Source of the DNA: an uncultured Ellagibacter sp.
GTDB lineage: Bacteria; Actinomycetota; Coriobacteriia; Coriobacteriales; Eggerthellaceae
Assembly: GCA_934654815.1 (NCBI GenBank)
Contig: CAKUGU010000004.1
Coordinates: forward strand, 1 to 64,000
Direction: 5' to 3'
DNA length: 64,000 bases
Part shown: piece by piece, positions 1-7,793 of the stretch
Position numbering within the stretch: position 1 is the first letter of the stretch
Layout: each line of letters begins with the position of its first letter
Program-made: the position numbers and the translations under genes
The notes under the pieces: generated by a model
What the model was told of the DNA's origin: nothing
What the model saw: the letters and a program-made list of their open reading frames with translations, nothing else
Databases searched by the model: none

Positions 1-597
1 AGGCTCGAGCGCGAGCTGCTGGTGCGCGCGGCGAAGGTGAAGGGCGTCGCGAGCCCCGTCGCCATCGACGCCACGGCAGGGCTTGGGGAGGATTCCTTCC
101 TGCTGGCAGCCGCAGGGTTTCGGGTTCGCTTGTACGAATCGGACCCGGTGATCGCGGCGCTTCTGCGCGACGCGCTCGAGCGCGCGCTGGGCGACCCGTC
201 GCTTGCGGACATCGCGCGCCGGATGGAGCTTTTCGAGGAAGACAGCGTACGCGCCATGGAGGCGCTCGCGAACGCGGATGGCGCCGAAGGCGAGGGCGCG
301 CAGGCAATGGGCGAGACGCCCGTGCAAGCGCCCGACGTGATCTACCTCGACCCGATGTTTCCCGAACGCAGGAAGAGCGCGGCGGTGAAAAAGAAGTTCC
401 AGCTGATCCACCACCTGGAAAAACCCTGCGCAAACGAGGAGGATATGCTCCTTGCCGCCATCGCCGTCCGCCCGCGCAAAGTCGTGGTGAAGCGCCCCGT
501 GAAAGGCCCCTACCTCGCCGACATCAAGCCGAGCTACTCCATCGCGGGCAAAGCCGTGCGCTACGACTGCATCACGCCGGCGAGCGTGAAGCTCTAG
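1..597 (+). CDS. rsmJ: 16S rRNA (guanine-N2) methyltransferase RsmJ, 5'-truncated by the window edge
   Basis: The reading frame is open from base 1, so the gene starts outside the window; only the C-terminal 198 or so residues are visible. RsmJ uses S-adenosylmethionine to methylate G1516 of 16S rRNA. The family signatures are present: the SAM-binding loop DATAGLGEDSFLLA, the catalytic-loop motif YLDPMFPERRKSAAVKKK and the late KVVVKRP strand, in the same order and spacing as I recall for the Escherichia coli protein. An alanine/glutamate-rich insertion (about residues 85-103 of the visible part) lies between the SAM domain and YLDPMFP and looks like a lineage-specific loop. It is a housekeeping gene convergent with mscL. 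Confidence 0.9.
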   Translation, partial: RLERELLVRAAKVKGVASPVAIDATAGLGEDSFLLAAAGFRVRLYESDPVIAALLRDALERALGDPSLADIARRMELFEEDSVRAMEALANADGAEGEGAQAMGETPVQAPDVIYLDPMFPERRKSAAVKKKFQLIHHLEKPCANEEDMLLAAIAVRPRKVVVKRPVKGPYLADIKPSYSIAGKAVRYDCITPASVKL

Positions 598-784
598 CGG
601 AGCGCGCACGGCGGCGTTCACGCACCCGAAGAACGCGTCGAACCGTACGCTCCCGAGTGCGCCTGATTCGCGGCGGCGGTGTCGCGCCGGGCCCCACGCG
701 CCGCGGGCGGCGGGATGCGTCAAGTCGCGCGAGGGCGCCGCGCCAAGCCCGCGACGATGCGGTGACGCCGCGCCCCTCTGTTCC

Positions 785-1222
785 CTACTTGCTTTTCGCG
801 GGCGCGTCGAACGCCGCCGCGCAGTGCGGGCAGCGCGTCGCGCCCTCCTTCACCTCTTCGAGGCAGAAGGGGCACACGGGCGGCTTCTTCTCGGCTTCCT
901 TTTCCTTCCCCGTAAGCTTCTCGGCCGCTTCCTGCGCCTTGTTCACGGCCTTCACCAGCAGGAACACGACGAAGGCCACGATGAGGAAGTTGATGACGGC
1001 GGAAATGAACGCGCCGAAATCGATGTCGGTGCCGGGAACGACCAGTCCCGAAATCGTCCCTGCGCCGCCGCCGGCGATGACCGAGATGAGCGGGTTGATG
1101 ATGTTGGTGGTGAGCGCCGTCACGATCGACGTGAACGCGCCGCCGATGATGACCGCGACCGCCAGGTCGATCACGTTCCCGCGGTTGATGAACTCCTTGA
1201 ACTCCTTCAGGAATTTCTTCAT
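785..1222 (-). CDS. mscL: Large-conductance mechanosensitive channel MscL with C-terminal zinc ribbon
   Basis: 145 residues. The first 95 or so are a normal MscL: amphipathic N-terminus, TM1 with the pore-lining sequence GNVIDLAVAVIIGGAFTSIV, a short periplasm-side loop, and TM2 (about residues 73-95). The channel opens under membrane tension during osmotic downshock. The usual C-terminal helical bundle is followed by a CPFC...CPHC pair, a probable zinc ribbon on the cytoplasmic side. That tail is unusual for MscL, though I recall similar tails in some actinobacterial homologues. ATG start. It is probably monocistronic, lying just downstream of ansA on the same strand with a 39-base gap. Confidence 0.93.
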   Translation of the reverse strand: MKKFLKEFKEFINRGNVIDLAVAVIIGGAFTSIVTALTTNIINPLISVIAGGGAGTISGLVVPGTDIDFGAFISAVINFLIVAFVVFLLVKAVNKAQEAAEKLTGKEKEAEKKPPVCPFCLEEVKEGATRCPHCAAAFDAPAKSK

Positions 1223-1261
1223 GTGGGTCCCCTTCCCCCTGTTTGCGTTACCGACGGGTCA

Positions 1262-2320
1262 TTATCGCACGAAGCGAGGTCCCTGCTCAAGCGGGGAGCG
1301 ATCGTGGTTGATCTCGCGGTTGAAGAGGCGTTCCACCTCCGCGACGTCGTGCGTCTGCCCGAGCGCCCACATGGTCTTCGCGACGATCGCCTCAGGCGTC
1401 ATGTCGGCGCCGCGCAGGATACCCGGATGGTCGGCGTACGCGCGCCCAACCTCGTAAACCCCCAGGTCGAGTCCTTCTTCGGGAACCTGCGTCGTCATGA
1501 CGGCGATGCGCCCCGAATCGACCCAGGAATAAATGGCGTCCTGGAAGCGGGGGCCCGTTTCCCCCTGCTCGGGAACGCCGCCGATGCCGAAGGTCTCCAG
1601 GATGACGGCGTCGTAGGAGCCGGCCAAGGCCGAGAAGATGCTCGAGTCGAGCCCCGGCGTGAGCTTCAGCGCGAACACGCGGGGGTCGAGCGCGTCGTAG
1701 ACGACGGGACGCGCGCCCGCGGCGCCCCCCGTCCGCGCACCGCCGTGCGGAGCCGCTCCGCTGCGCACGATGCGATCGGTCCGGATGTAGGCGAGCGGCG
1801 GGAAGTTCACGCTCGTGAAGGCGTTCGCGCTCATAGTGCGCTGCTTGCGGGCGCGCGTGCCGGCGATGGCGATGCCGCCGAACACGATGGACACGTCGCG
1901 CGCCGCGTCGTCGGTCGCGTAGAGCACGCTTTGGTACAGGTTGAGCTTCGCGTCGGTGAAGGGGCTCGCCATGGGGCGCTGCGAGCCGGTGAGCACGATC
2001 GGCTTGGGGCTTTCTTGGATAAGGTAGGATAGGGCGGCCGCGGTGTAGGCCATCGTGTCGGTGCCGTGCAGCACGACGAACCCGTCGTAGTCGTCGTAGC
2101 TTTCCATGATGGCGCGCGCGACGCGCAGCCAATCGCTCGGACGCATGTTGGTCGAGTCGATGTTCATGGCCTGCTTCACGTCGAGCGTGCAAAGCTCGGC
2201 GGCCTCAGGGACGAACTGCGCCAATTCCCTTCCCGTAAGGGCAGGTGAAAGGCCGTTTCCGTCTTCTGCTGACGCGATGGTGCCGCCCGTGGCGACAAGG
2301 AGGATGCGCTTTCTCGCCAC
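1262..2320 (-). CDS. ansA: Type I (cytoplasmic) L-asparaginase
   Basis: 352 residues with a GTG start. It hydrolyses L-asparagine to aspartate and ammonia. The N-terminal catalytic threonine motif ATGGTIAS is present, and the second active-site block reads HGTDTMAYTAAALS, followed by GSQRPM. There is no signal peptide, which fits the cytoplasmic type I enzyme. A glycine/arginine-rich insertion around residues 190-205 (GAAPHGGARTGGAAGARP) is longer than in typical homologues. It follows the ArsC-like gene after 3 bases, so the two are almost certainly co-transcribed. Confidence 0.9.
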   Translation of the reverse strand: MARKRILLVATGGTIASAEDGNGLSPALTGRELAQFVPEAAELCTLDVKQAMNIDSTNMRPSDWLRVARAIMESYDDYDGFVVLHGTDTMAYTAAALSYLIQESPKPIVLTGSQRPMASPFTDAKLNLYQSVLYATDDAARDVSIVFGGIAIAGTRARKQRTMSANAFTSVNFPPLAYIRTDRIVRSGAAPHGGARTGGAAGARPVVYDALDPRVFALKLTPGLDSSIFSALAGSYDAVILETFGIGGVPEQGETGPRFQDAIYSWVDSGRIAVMTTQVPEEGLDLGVYEVGRAYADHPGILRGADMTPEAIVAKTMWALGQTHDVAEVERLFNREINHDRSPLEQGPRFVR

Positions 2321-2323
2321 AGC

Positions 2324-2665
2324 TTACTCCCATGCCTTCCACACGTCGGGCGCGTAGCCGACGGTCGCCTGCCGGCCGTTTCGAACGATAGGCTCCTTCA
2401 CGATATGCTGGTTCTCGAGCAGCTTGTCGAACTTCTGGTCGGCGGAGAGGTAGGAGATGAGCGCGACCGTGTCGGCGTCCTTCGCCTTCGGGTCGACAAG
2501 CGCGTCGATACCGCCCGCCGCGCGCGCGACGCTTTCGAGCTCGCCTTTGCTCATCCCCTTTTCCTTCAGGTCGATGAACTGGAACTTCACGCGCCGCTCC
2601 TTGAAGTAGCGCTGCGCCTTCTTCGTGTCGAAGCTCTTCTTCGTGCCGAATATCTGGATGTTCAT
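2324..2665 (-). CDS. ArsC/Spx-family arsenate reductase-like protein
   Basis: 113 residues from the ATG at 2665, chosen because a GGGAGGA Shine-Dalgarno sits about 9 bases upstream; an in-frame extension to 2773 has no such site. The fold signature is the thioredoxin-like start MNIQIFGTKKSFDTKKAQRY, then FKERRVKFQFIDLKEKGMS and the late EPIVRNG segment. It has no cysteine at the usual catalytic position after the first strand (GTKKSFDT instead of NPxCxxS/T). True arsenate reduction is therefore unlikely, and it is better called an ArsC-fold protein of unknown role. It leads an operon with ansA. Confidence 0.8.
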   Translation of the reverse strand: MNIQIFGTKKSFDTKKAQRYFKERRVKFQFIDLKEKGMSKGELESVARAAGGIDALVDPKAKDADTVALISYLSADQKFDKLLENQHIVKEPIVRNGRQATVGYAPDVWKAWE

Positions 2666-2837
2666 AAGGGCTCGTCCTCCCGCCGCCTTGGCCGCATTGT
2701 GCAGCTCCGCGATTCGCTTCCGAGGATTGTACCCTATGCGAAGGGGAACGCGAAGCCGGCGGGCGGCGCGCATGCGGGAAAGCCGACTGCCCCGCGATGC
2801 GCTCCCGGCTGGAGGGCGGCGCGCCCCGGTTCGGCCC

Positions 2838-3383
2838 CTAGTCGATTTTCAGCGTCGACAAGAACCACGACGCGACCTCTTCGGGCGAGGCGGCCGTGCC
2901 CTCGTCGAACCACCACGTCACAGCTTGGCAAAACGACGCGACGACCAGGCTCGTCGCGAAATCGGCGGGCACGTTCTCGGGCATGTCGGTCACCTTGCGC
3001 GCGAACAGCACGGCGAGCTCCTTCTTGAAGTACGCGATGAAATGGGGCTCGCCCTCGGTAAGCAGCTTGCCGCACACCGCCCCATGGGTGTCTCGCAAGT
3101 GGTACAGCAAATGCGCCAGGATGCCGTCGAGGCCCTCCGCCCTCAGATCGGCGTGCGTGACGCAGTGCTCGTTCACGCCCTCGAAGATATGGTCGAACAT
3201 CTCGATGCACATCTGGTCGAGCAGATCGTCCTTCGTCTCGAAATGCGCGTAGAAGGTGCTGCGGCCGATGTCCGCCTGCTCGATGATCTGGGCGACGGTG
3301 ATGGCGCGGTAATGCTCGCGCGCCATGAGGCTCTCGAACGCCGCGTAAATCGCCTGGCGTGTCTTGCGCTGCCGTCTGTCCAT
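2838..3383 (-). CDS. TetR/AcrR-family transcriptional regulator
   Basis: 181 residues. The N-terminal 50 form a TetR helix-turn-helix (TVAQIIEQADIGRSTFYAHF then ETKDDLL). The C-terminal ligand-binding half is of the TetR_C_8-like kind, with FCQAVTWWFDEG near the end. The ATG is preceded by AAGGAG. It is transcribed divergently from the heavy-metal P-type ATPase across a 220-base intergenic region containing inverted repeats, so repression of that pump (and itself) is the simplest inference. The inducer is unknown. Confidence 0.85.
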   Translation of the reverse strand: MDRRQRKTRQAIYAAFESLMAREHYRAITVAQIIEQADIGRSTFYAHFETKDDLLDQMCIEMFDHIFEGVNEHCVTHADLRAEGLDGILAHLLYHLRDTHGAVCGKLLTEGEPHFIAYFKKELAVLFARKVTDMPENVPADFATSLVVASFCQAVTWWFDEGTAASPEEVASWFLSTLKID

Positions 3384-3538
3384 GTTTCCGCTCCTTCTTC
3401 CTTTCGGGCCGAAAGCCCCTGGACATATCGCCGGATACGTCCGGTATCGAACGGTTTTTACGTCGCCGTCTCCTAGCGTCCACTTCGCGGGCGACGCTCC
3501 GTATCGTTCAGAGGGCGCCGATTGCTTCTACCGAAAGC

Positions 3539-3570
3539 GAACACGATGGATTATATCGAACTACGTGTTC
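3539..3570. promoter_or_regulatory. Inverted repeat in the TetR / P-type ATPase divergent region
   Basis: GAACACG (3539-3545) is repeated in inverse as CGTGTTC (3564-3570), 18 bases apart, about 35 bases before the ATPase start. The same intergenic region has TATCGAAC/TATCGAAT elements near 3452, 3554 and 3572. Operator function for the TetR protein is inferred; no convincing -35/-10 pair could be fixed. Confidence 0.4.
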
Positions 3571-3603
3571 AGTATCGAATGAAATGTTAGATAAGAGGAT
3601 CCT

Positions 3604-5487
3604 ATGATCGAAAGAATCAAGGCGGCGCTCGACAAGGGCGGCACGAAAAAGGACATCGCGTTTCTCGCCGTATCGGCCGTAGCGCTTATCGCGAGCTTCG
3701 CCGAAGGAGGCGCGCTGCCGGTCGATCCCGCCTGGGTCGCGATCGCGCTGTGCGGCGCGCCCATCGTCGTCGAGGCGGCGATAGCACTCGCCACCGAGCA
3801 CGACATCAAGGCGGACCTCCTCGTCTCCCTCGCGCTTATCGCGTCGGTGTCGATCGGGGAGTTCTTCGCAGCCGGCGAGGTGGCGCTCATCATGCAGCTC
3901 GGAGGCCTGCTCGAGGAGCTCACCGTCGCCCGCGCGCGCTCGGGCATCGAGAAGCTGGTCGAGATGACGCCCACGCAGGCGCGCGTCGTCGACGAGGCCG
4001 GCGCGGAACGCCTCGTGCCCGTCGAAGACGTGCGCGAAGGCGATGCCGTGCGCGTGCTGCCCGGGGAGACGGTGCCCGTCGACGGCGTCATCACCGCGGG
4101 CGCGACCAGCGTGAACGAGGCGGTCATGACGGGCGAGCCGATGCCCGTCGACAAGCAGACGGGCGACGCGGTGTGCTCGGGGACGGTGAACCAGTTCGGC
4201 GCGATCGACGTGAAAACCACACGGGCGGGCTCCGACGGGTCGATGCAGCGCATCGCCCGCCTCGTGCAGAGCGCGAGCGCCGACAAGGCGAAGATCGTGC
4301 GCATGACCGACCGCTGGGCCACCTGGGTCGTCGTCGGGGCGCTCGTCGCCGCAGCGAGCGTGTTCCTGGCAACGGGCGAGATCCTGCGAGCCGTCACCGT
4401 GCTCGTCGTGTTCTGCCCCTGCTCCCTCGTGCTCGCCACGCCGACCGCCATCATGGCGGCGATCGGCAACGCGACCAAGCACGGCTTCCTCGTGAAGGAG
4501 GGCGACGCGCTCGAACGGCTCGCAGGCGTGGAGAAGGTCGCGTTCGACAAGACGGGCACGCTCACCGAAGGCGAGCCGCGCGTGGTCGAGGTGCGCGCCC
4601 TTCCCGGGTCCCCCTTTGATTCCGACCAGCTGTTCTCCCTGATCGGCTCGGCCGAGCTGCGAAGCGAGCACCCGCTCGGCAAGGCGATCGTGAAAAGCGC
4701 GCAGGCGGCGGGCATCGCCCTCGACGAGCCGGAGAACTTCGCCATGATCCCCGGCCGCGGCGTCCGGGCGAAGGTCCGCGGGCATCTCGTCGCCGTGGGC
4801 AACGGCACCCTGATGGAGGATTCGGGGGTTCCCAGCTCCGCTTGGGACCGCGAGGCGCGCCGCTCCCTCGAGAGCGAGGGCTTCACCGTGACCCTCGTCG
4901 CCGTCGACGGGAACGCTTGCGGCATGGCGGCGCTTTCCGACACGCTGCGGAGCGAGGCGCGCGGCATGATAGCCGACCTCGTCGCCGAGCGTGCGGTCCC
5001 CGTGCTCTTGACGGGCGACAACGCCGCCGCCGCACACGCCGTCGCGAAGAAGGCGGGCATTTCCGACGTGGTGGCGAACTGTCGGCCGGAAGATAAGCTC
5101 GCCTACGTCGAGCAGGCTGAGAAAGAAGGCGGGCGCGTGGCGATGGTGGGCGACGGCGTGAACGACGCGCCGGCCTTAAGGCGCGCTTACGTGGGCATCG
5201 CCATGGGGGGCGTCGGGTCCGACATCGCCATCGATGCCGCGGACATCGCCATCGTCGAGGACGGCATCAAGGAGCTGGGGCACCTGTTGGCGCTTTCCCG
5301 CCACATGATGCGCGTCATCAAGGCGAACCTCGCCTTCTCCATGACGCTCAACTTCGTCGCCATCGCGCTCGCCATTGCCGCCGTGCTCGATCCCGTCACG
5401 GGAGCCCTCGTCCATAACTGCGGCAGCGTGTTCGTCATCGTGAACTCATCGTTCCTCCTCGGATGGTCGCGTCGACGGCCGCGCTAG
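3604..5487 (+). CDS. Heavy-metal translocating P1B-type ATPase (Zn/Cd/Co class likely)
   Basis: 627 residues. It couples ATP hydrolysis to metal ion export across the membrane. Visible motifs in order: actuator loop TGEPMPVDK, the CPC metal site in the membrane (C271-P272-C273), phosphorylation motif DKTGTLT with D315, the HPLGKAI nucleotide-domain histidine, and GDGVNDAPAL. There is no N-terminal heavy-metal-associated domain, so it is short for the family. The CPC followed by SLVLATPTA and the C-terminal helix NCGSVFVIVNSS point to divalent rather than copper transport, but the ion cannot be fixed from sequence. It is divergent from a TetR regulator. Confidence 0.88.
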   Translation: MIERIKAALDKGGTKKDIAFLAVSAVALIASFAEGGALPVDPAWVAIALCGAPIVVEAAIALATEHDIKADLLVSLALIASVSIGEFFAAGEVALIMQLGGLLEELTVARARSGIEKLVEMTPTQARVVDEAGAERLVPVEDVREGDAVRVLPGETVPVDGVITAGATSVNEAVMTGEPMPVDKQTGDAVCSGTVNQFGAIDVKTTRAGSDGSMQRIARLVQSASADKAKIVRMTDRWATWVVVGALVAAASVFLATGEILRAVTVLVVFCPCSLVLATPTAIMAAIGNATKHGFLVKEGDALERLAGVEKVAFDKTGTLTEGEPRVVEVRALPGSPFDSDQLFSLIGSAELRSEHPLGKAIVKSAQAAGIALDEPENFAMIPGRGVRAKVRGHLVAVGNGTLMEDSGVPSSAWDREARRSLESEGFTVTLVAVDGNACGMAALSDTLRSEARGMIADLVAERAVPVLLTGDNAAAAHAVAKKAGISDVVANCRPEDKLAYVEQAEKEGGRVAMVGDGVNDAPALRRAYVGIAMGGVGSDIAIDAADIAIVEDGIKELGHLLALSRHMMRVIKANLAFSMTLNFVAIALAIAAVLDPVTGALVHNCGSVFVIVNSSFLLGWSRRRPR

Positions 5488-5607
5488 CCGCGACGCCGCT
5501 TCCGCTTCGCCGCCCACGTCATGGTTCTCCCGCATCGCGCAGGCGGCAGCGGCGTGCAGGCAAGCTCCGCACTCGCCGCCCGAACGGCGCCTCGCCCTGC
5601 CGCTCGC

Positions 5608-5638
5608 TTGACTTGGAGCTGCTCCAAGCTTGTATGTT
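5608..5638 (+). promoter_or_regulatory. MerR-type promoter with 19-bp spacer and central palindrome
   Basis: A -35 TTGACT (5608-5613) and a -10 TATGTT (5633-5638) are separated by 19 bases. The 17-base palindrome CTTGGAGCTGCTCCAAG (5612-5628) sits between them. An over-long spacer filled by a dyad is the hallmark of MerR-family-activated promoters. It lies 69 bases before the probable MATE start. No MerR gene is in the window, so the regulator would act in trans. Confidence 0.72.
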
Positions 5639-5706
5639 TCTGTATTGCGCTGTAAAACAGAGTGCTGCGAAAAACGAGCATACGAGCAAGGAGCATCCCC
5701 ATCAAC

Positions 5707-7281
5707 ATGAGCCACGAGAACGGAAACGGCATGAATTTGAAAGACGCGGCCTTAGAGAGCGCGCCCGCCCCGACAAGCGACGGGCGCGCGGCGGGCGCCG
5801 TGGGAGACGCAAGCGCAGCGGGCGCCCCGGGCGATACGCGTACTCCGAGCGTCCCAAGCACCCCGAGCGCCGCGGAGAGCGCGACCGCCCCGGGCAAGCC
5901 CAAGAAGAAGTCGGGGATGGACATGCTGCACGGCCCCCTGCGCGGGAAGATCGTGCTGTTCGCCATCCCGCTCGCGCTCTCGAGCATCTTGCAACAGCTG
6001 TTCAACTCCGCCGACGCCATCGTGGCCGGGCAGTTCCTCGGATCGACCGAGCTCGCCGCCATCGGAGGCATCGCGCCTTTGATCACGCTGTTCATCGGCA
6101 TGTTCGTAGGGCTTTCCATCGGCACGAACGCCTCCATCGCCACACGCATAGGGCACGGCGAGCGCGACCGCATCCACGACGCCGTGCAGACGACCGCCGT
6201 CGTGGCGCTCGCATGCGCGGTCATCGTCATGCTCGCAGGCATCTTCGCGACCGAGCTGATCGTCGACTCGGTCGGCATGCCGGGCGAGGCGCGCGCCGAA
6301 GCGGTAAGTTACCTGCGTATCTACCTCATCGGCATCGCGTTCTTCCTCGTGTACAACTTCGGGTCGGCCGTCCTGCGCGCTAAGGGCGACACGCGCCGCC
6401 CGCTCTACGCGCTCGCCGTCGCGGTCGTGCTCAACTGCGCGCTCGACGTCGTGGCCGTCGCCGTGCTCGGCATGGGGGCGGCGGGGATCGCCGCGGCGAC
6501 CGTCGTATCCTACGCCGTCGCGGCCGCCATCATCGTCGTCATGCTCATGCACGAGGAAGAGGCCTTCCGCCTCGACATATTCCACCTGCGCGCCGAGCGC
6601 CGAGCGCTCAAGCAGATCCTCTACATCGGCGTGCCGTCGGGCCTGCAAAGCGTCGTGTTCTCGCTTTCGAACATCGTCATCCAGGCGTCGATCAACAGCT
6701 TCGGCACCGACGCGATCGCGGGTTCTACGGCTGCGCTCAACTTCGAGTACTACACCTACTTCATCGTGAGCGCGTTTTCCCAGGCGGCCGTCACCTTCAT
6801 CGGGCAGAACTACGCGGCCGGCAAACTCGATCGTTGCGATGCCGTCATGAAGTTCTGCATGTTCGCCTCGATGGGGCTGTCGCTTGTCGTATCGATCGTG
6901 TTCGTGGGATTAGGCGATGCCGACCTGGGCATCTTCACCACCGAGGCGGGCGCGCTCGGCTACGCCACCGTGCGCATGTGGCACGTCGAGATCCTGGAGT
7001 GCCTGCCGAGCACCTACGAGGTGACCGCCGGCGCGATGCGCGGCATGGGCTGGTCGATCCTGCCGACCATCGTGGTTATCATCGGATCGTGCGTGCTGCG
7101 CATCGTCTACGTGTACACGCTGTTCCCGCTGTTCGGCACCTTCGAGGCGCTGCTCAATATCTACCCTGTGACCTGGATCATCACCGGCGCCACGATGATC
7201 GCGCTCTACTTCTTCGCCCGGAAGCGGTCTTACGCGAAGGTCATCGAGCGCACGAAGGCGCGCGCGAAGAAGGCCGCGTAG
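5707..7281 (+). CDS. MATE-family multidrug/Na+ antiporter
   Basis: About 524 residues from the ATG at 5707. AAGGAG lies upstream with a rather long 13-base gap, and a GTG at 5662 in the same frame is possible. Twelve hydrophobic helices fall in two MATE halves, with the typical start GKIVLFAIPLALSSILQQLF and family segments FNSADAIVAGQFLG and VSAFSQAAVTFIGQN. About 60 Ala/Pro/Ser-rich residues precede the first helix, an unusually long cytosolic leader. It exports cationic drugs or metabolites in exchange for Na+ or H+. The MerR-type promoter upstream suggests induction by a toxic compound or oxidative signal. Confidence 0.9.
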   Translation: MSHENGNGMNLKDAALESAPAPTSDGRAAGAVGDASAAGAPGDTRTPSVPSTPSAAESATAPGKPKKKSGMDMLHGPLRGKIVLFAIPLALSSILQQLFNSADAIVAGQFLGSTELAAIGGIAPLITLFIGMFVGLSIGTNASIATRIGHGERDRIHDAVQTTAVVALACAVIVMLAGIFATELIVDSVGMPGEARAEAVSYLRIYLIGIAFFLVYNFGSAVLRAKGDTRRPLYALAVAVVLNCALDVVAVAVLGMGAAGIAAATVVSYAVAAAIIVVMLMHEEEAFRLDIFHLRAERRALKQILYIGVPSGLQSVVFSLSNIVIQASINSFGTDAIAGSTAALNFEYYTYFIVSAFSQAAVTFIGQNYAAGKLDRCDAVMKFCMFASMGLSLVVSIVFVGLGDADLGIFTTEAGALGYATVRMWHVEILECLPSTYEVTAGAMRGMGWSILPTIVVIIGSCVLRIVYVYTLFPLFGTFEALLNIYPVTWIITGATMIALYFFARKRSYAKVIERTKARAKKAA

Positions 7282-7357
7282 GGTTTGCGAGAAGGGCGCT
7301 CCGGCCACCTCGGCAGTCCGGGCGGCACGCTTATTGCCGATGCAATGCACGCTGAAG

Positions 7358-7511
7358 AGTGATTTCCCCTTCTAGATGGCAGGCCGTTGCGGGTTTGCAA
7401 ACCGGAGAGCGATTTTCCCTTGCGGAATGGCAGCCTATAACGAGTTTGCAAACGCCAAGCCATTTTTCCCATCGGAAATGGCGGGCAAAATCACACCTCC
7501 TCTTGCAAAAG
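7358..7511. repeat. Intergenic repeat array, about 51-base period, TTTGCAAA core (copy A)
   Basis: Three degenerate units each end in TTTGCAAAC or TTGCAAAAG (7394-7402, 7445-7453, 7503-7511). Each has a GATTTTCCC-like block and an A-rich ATGGC block 25-35 bases before. The same parts recur in the 42.0-42.14 kb gap. It is not a CRISPR: the units are contiguous and degenerate, with no unique spacers. Confidence 0.6.
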
Positions 7512-7734
7512 CGGCCTTCGCCGCCACATCCCTGGACCCGACGCCATGCCGCAGCATCCCCGATCTCGATGCGCGCTCGGCATCTCTCGCCTCAGTGGGC
7601 ATCGAGCTCCAACATCCTGTCGTTCCACATTCGAGTCTCCACGCATCAAGGCAAACCAAGGCTACCGCATAGCGGGTGGTTCACCGCCTCTCGCGCCAAG
7701 GGCACAGAGGGCAGGCTAAAGCCATAAACAAAGA

Positions 7735-7763
7735 GGGCGTCCTGGAAGAATTCCGGGACGCCC
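7735..7763 (-). terminator. Rho-independent terminator of the fdh operon
   Basis: On the minus strand, GGGCGTCC pairs with GGACGCCC (plus-strand arms 7735-7742 and 7756-7763) and a T-rich run (TCTTTGTTT) follows. It lies about 30 bases beyond the fdhA stop codon. Confidence 0.75.
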
Positions 7764-7793
7764 CCCCTCGCGAGCATGATGTTCCCGCAGCCT

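Larger units (their letters stand above)
7282..7793. other. 512-base intergenic region with a repeat array and a terminator
   Basis: It separates the MATE gene from the convergent formate dehydrogenase. It holds the 51-base-period repeat (about 7358-7511) and the fdhA terminator (7735-7763). Short open frames in it (for example around 7376-7672) run across the repeat units and have no family resemblance. I see no gene here. Confidence 0.7.

Noticed and set aside
824-2032. Plus-strand open frame over mscL and ansA
   Set aside because: The minus strand encodes two recognised proteins; the plus-strand translation has no homology signature.
2324-2665. Functional arsenate reductase (arsenic resistance)
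   Set aside because: The catalytic cysteine is missing and no arsenic genes are nearby.
7358-7511. CRISPR array
   Set aside because: Units are degenerate and contiguous without unique spacers, and no cas genes are present.
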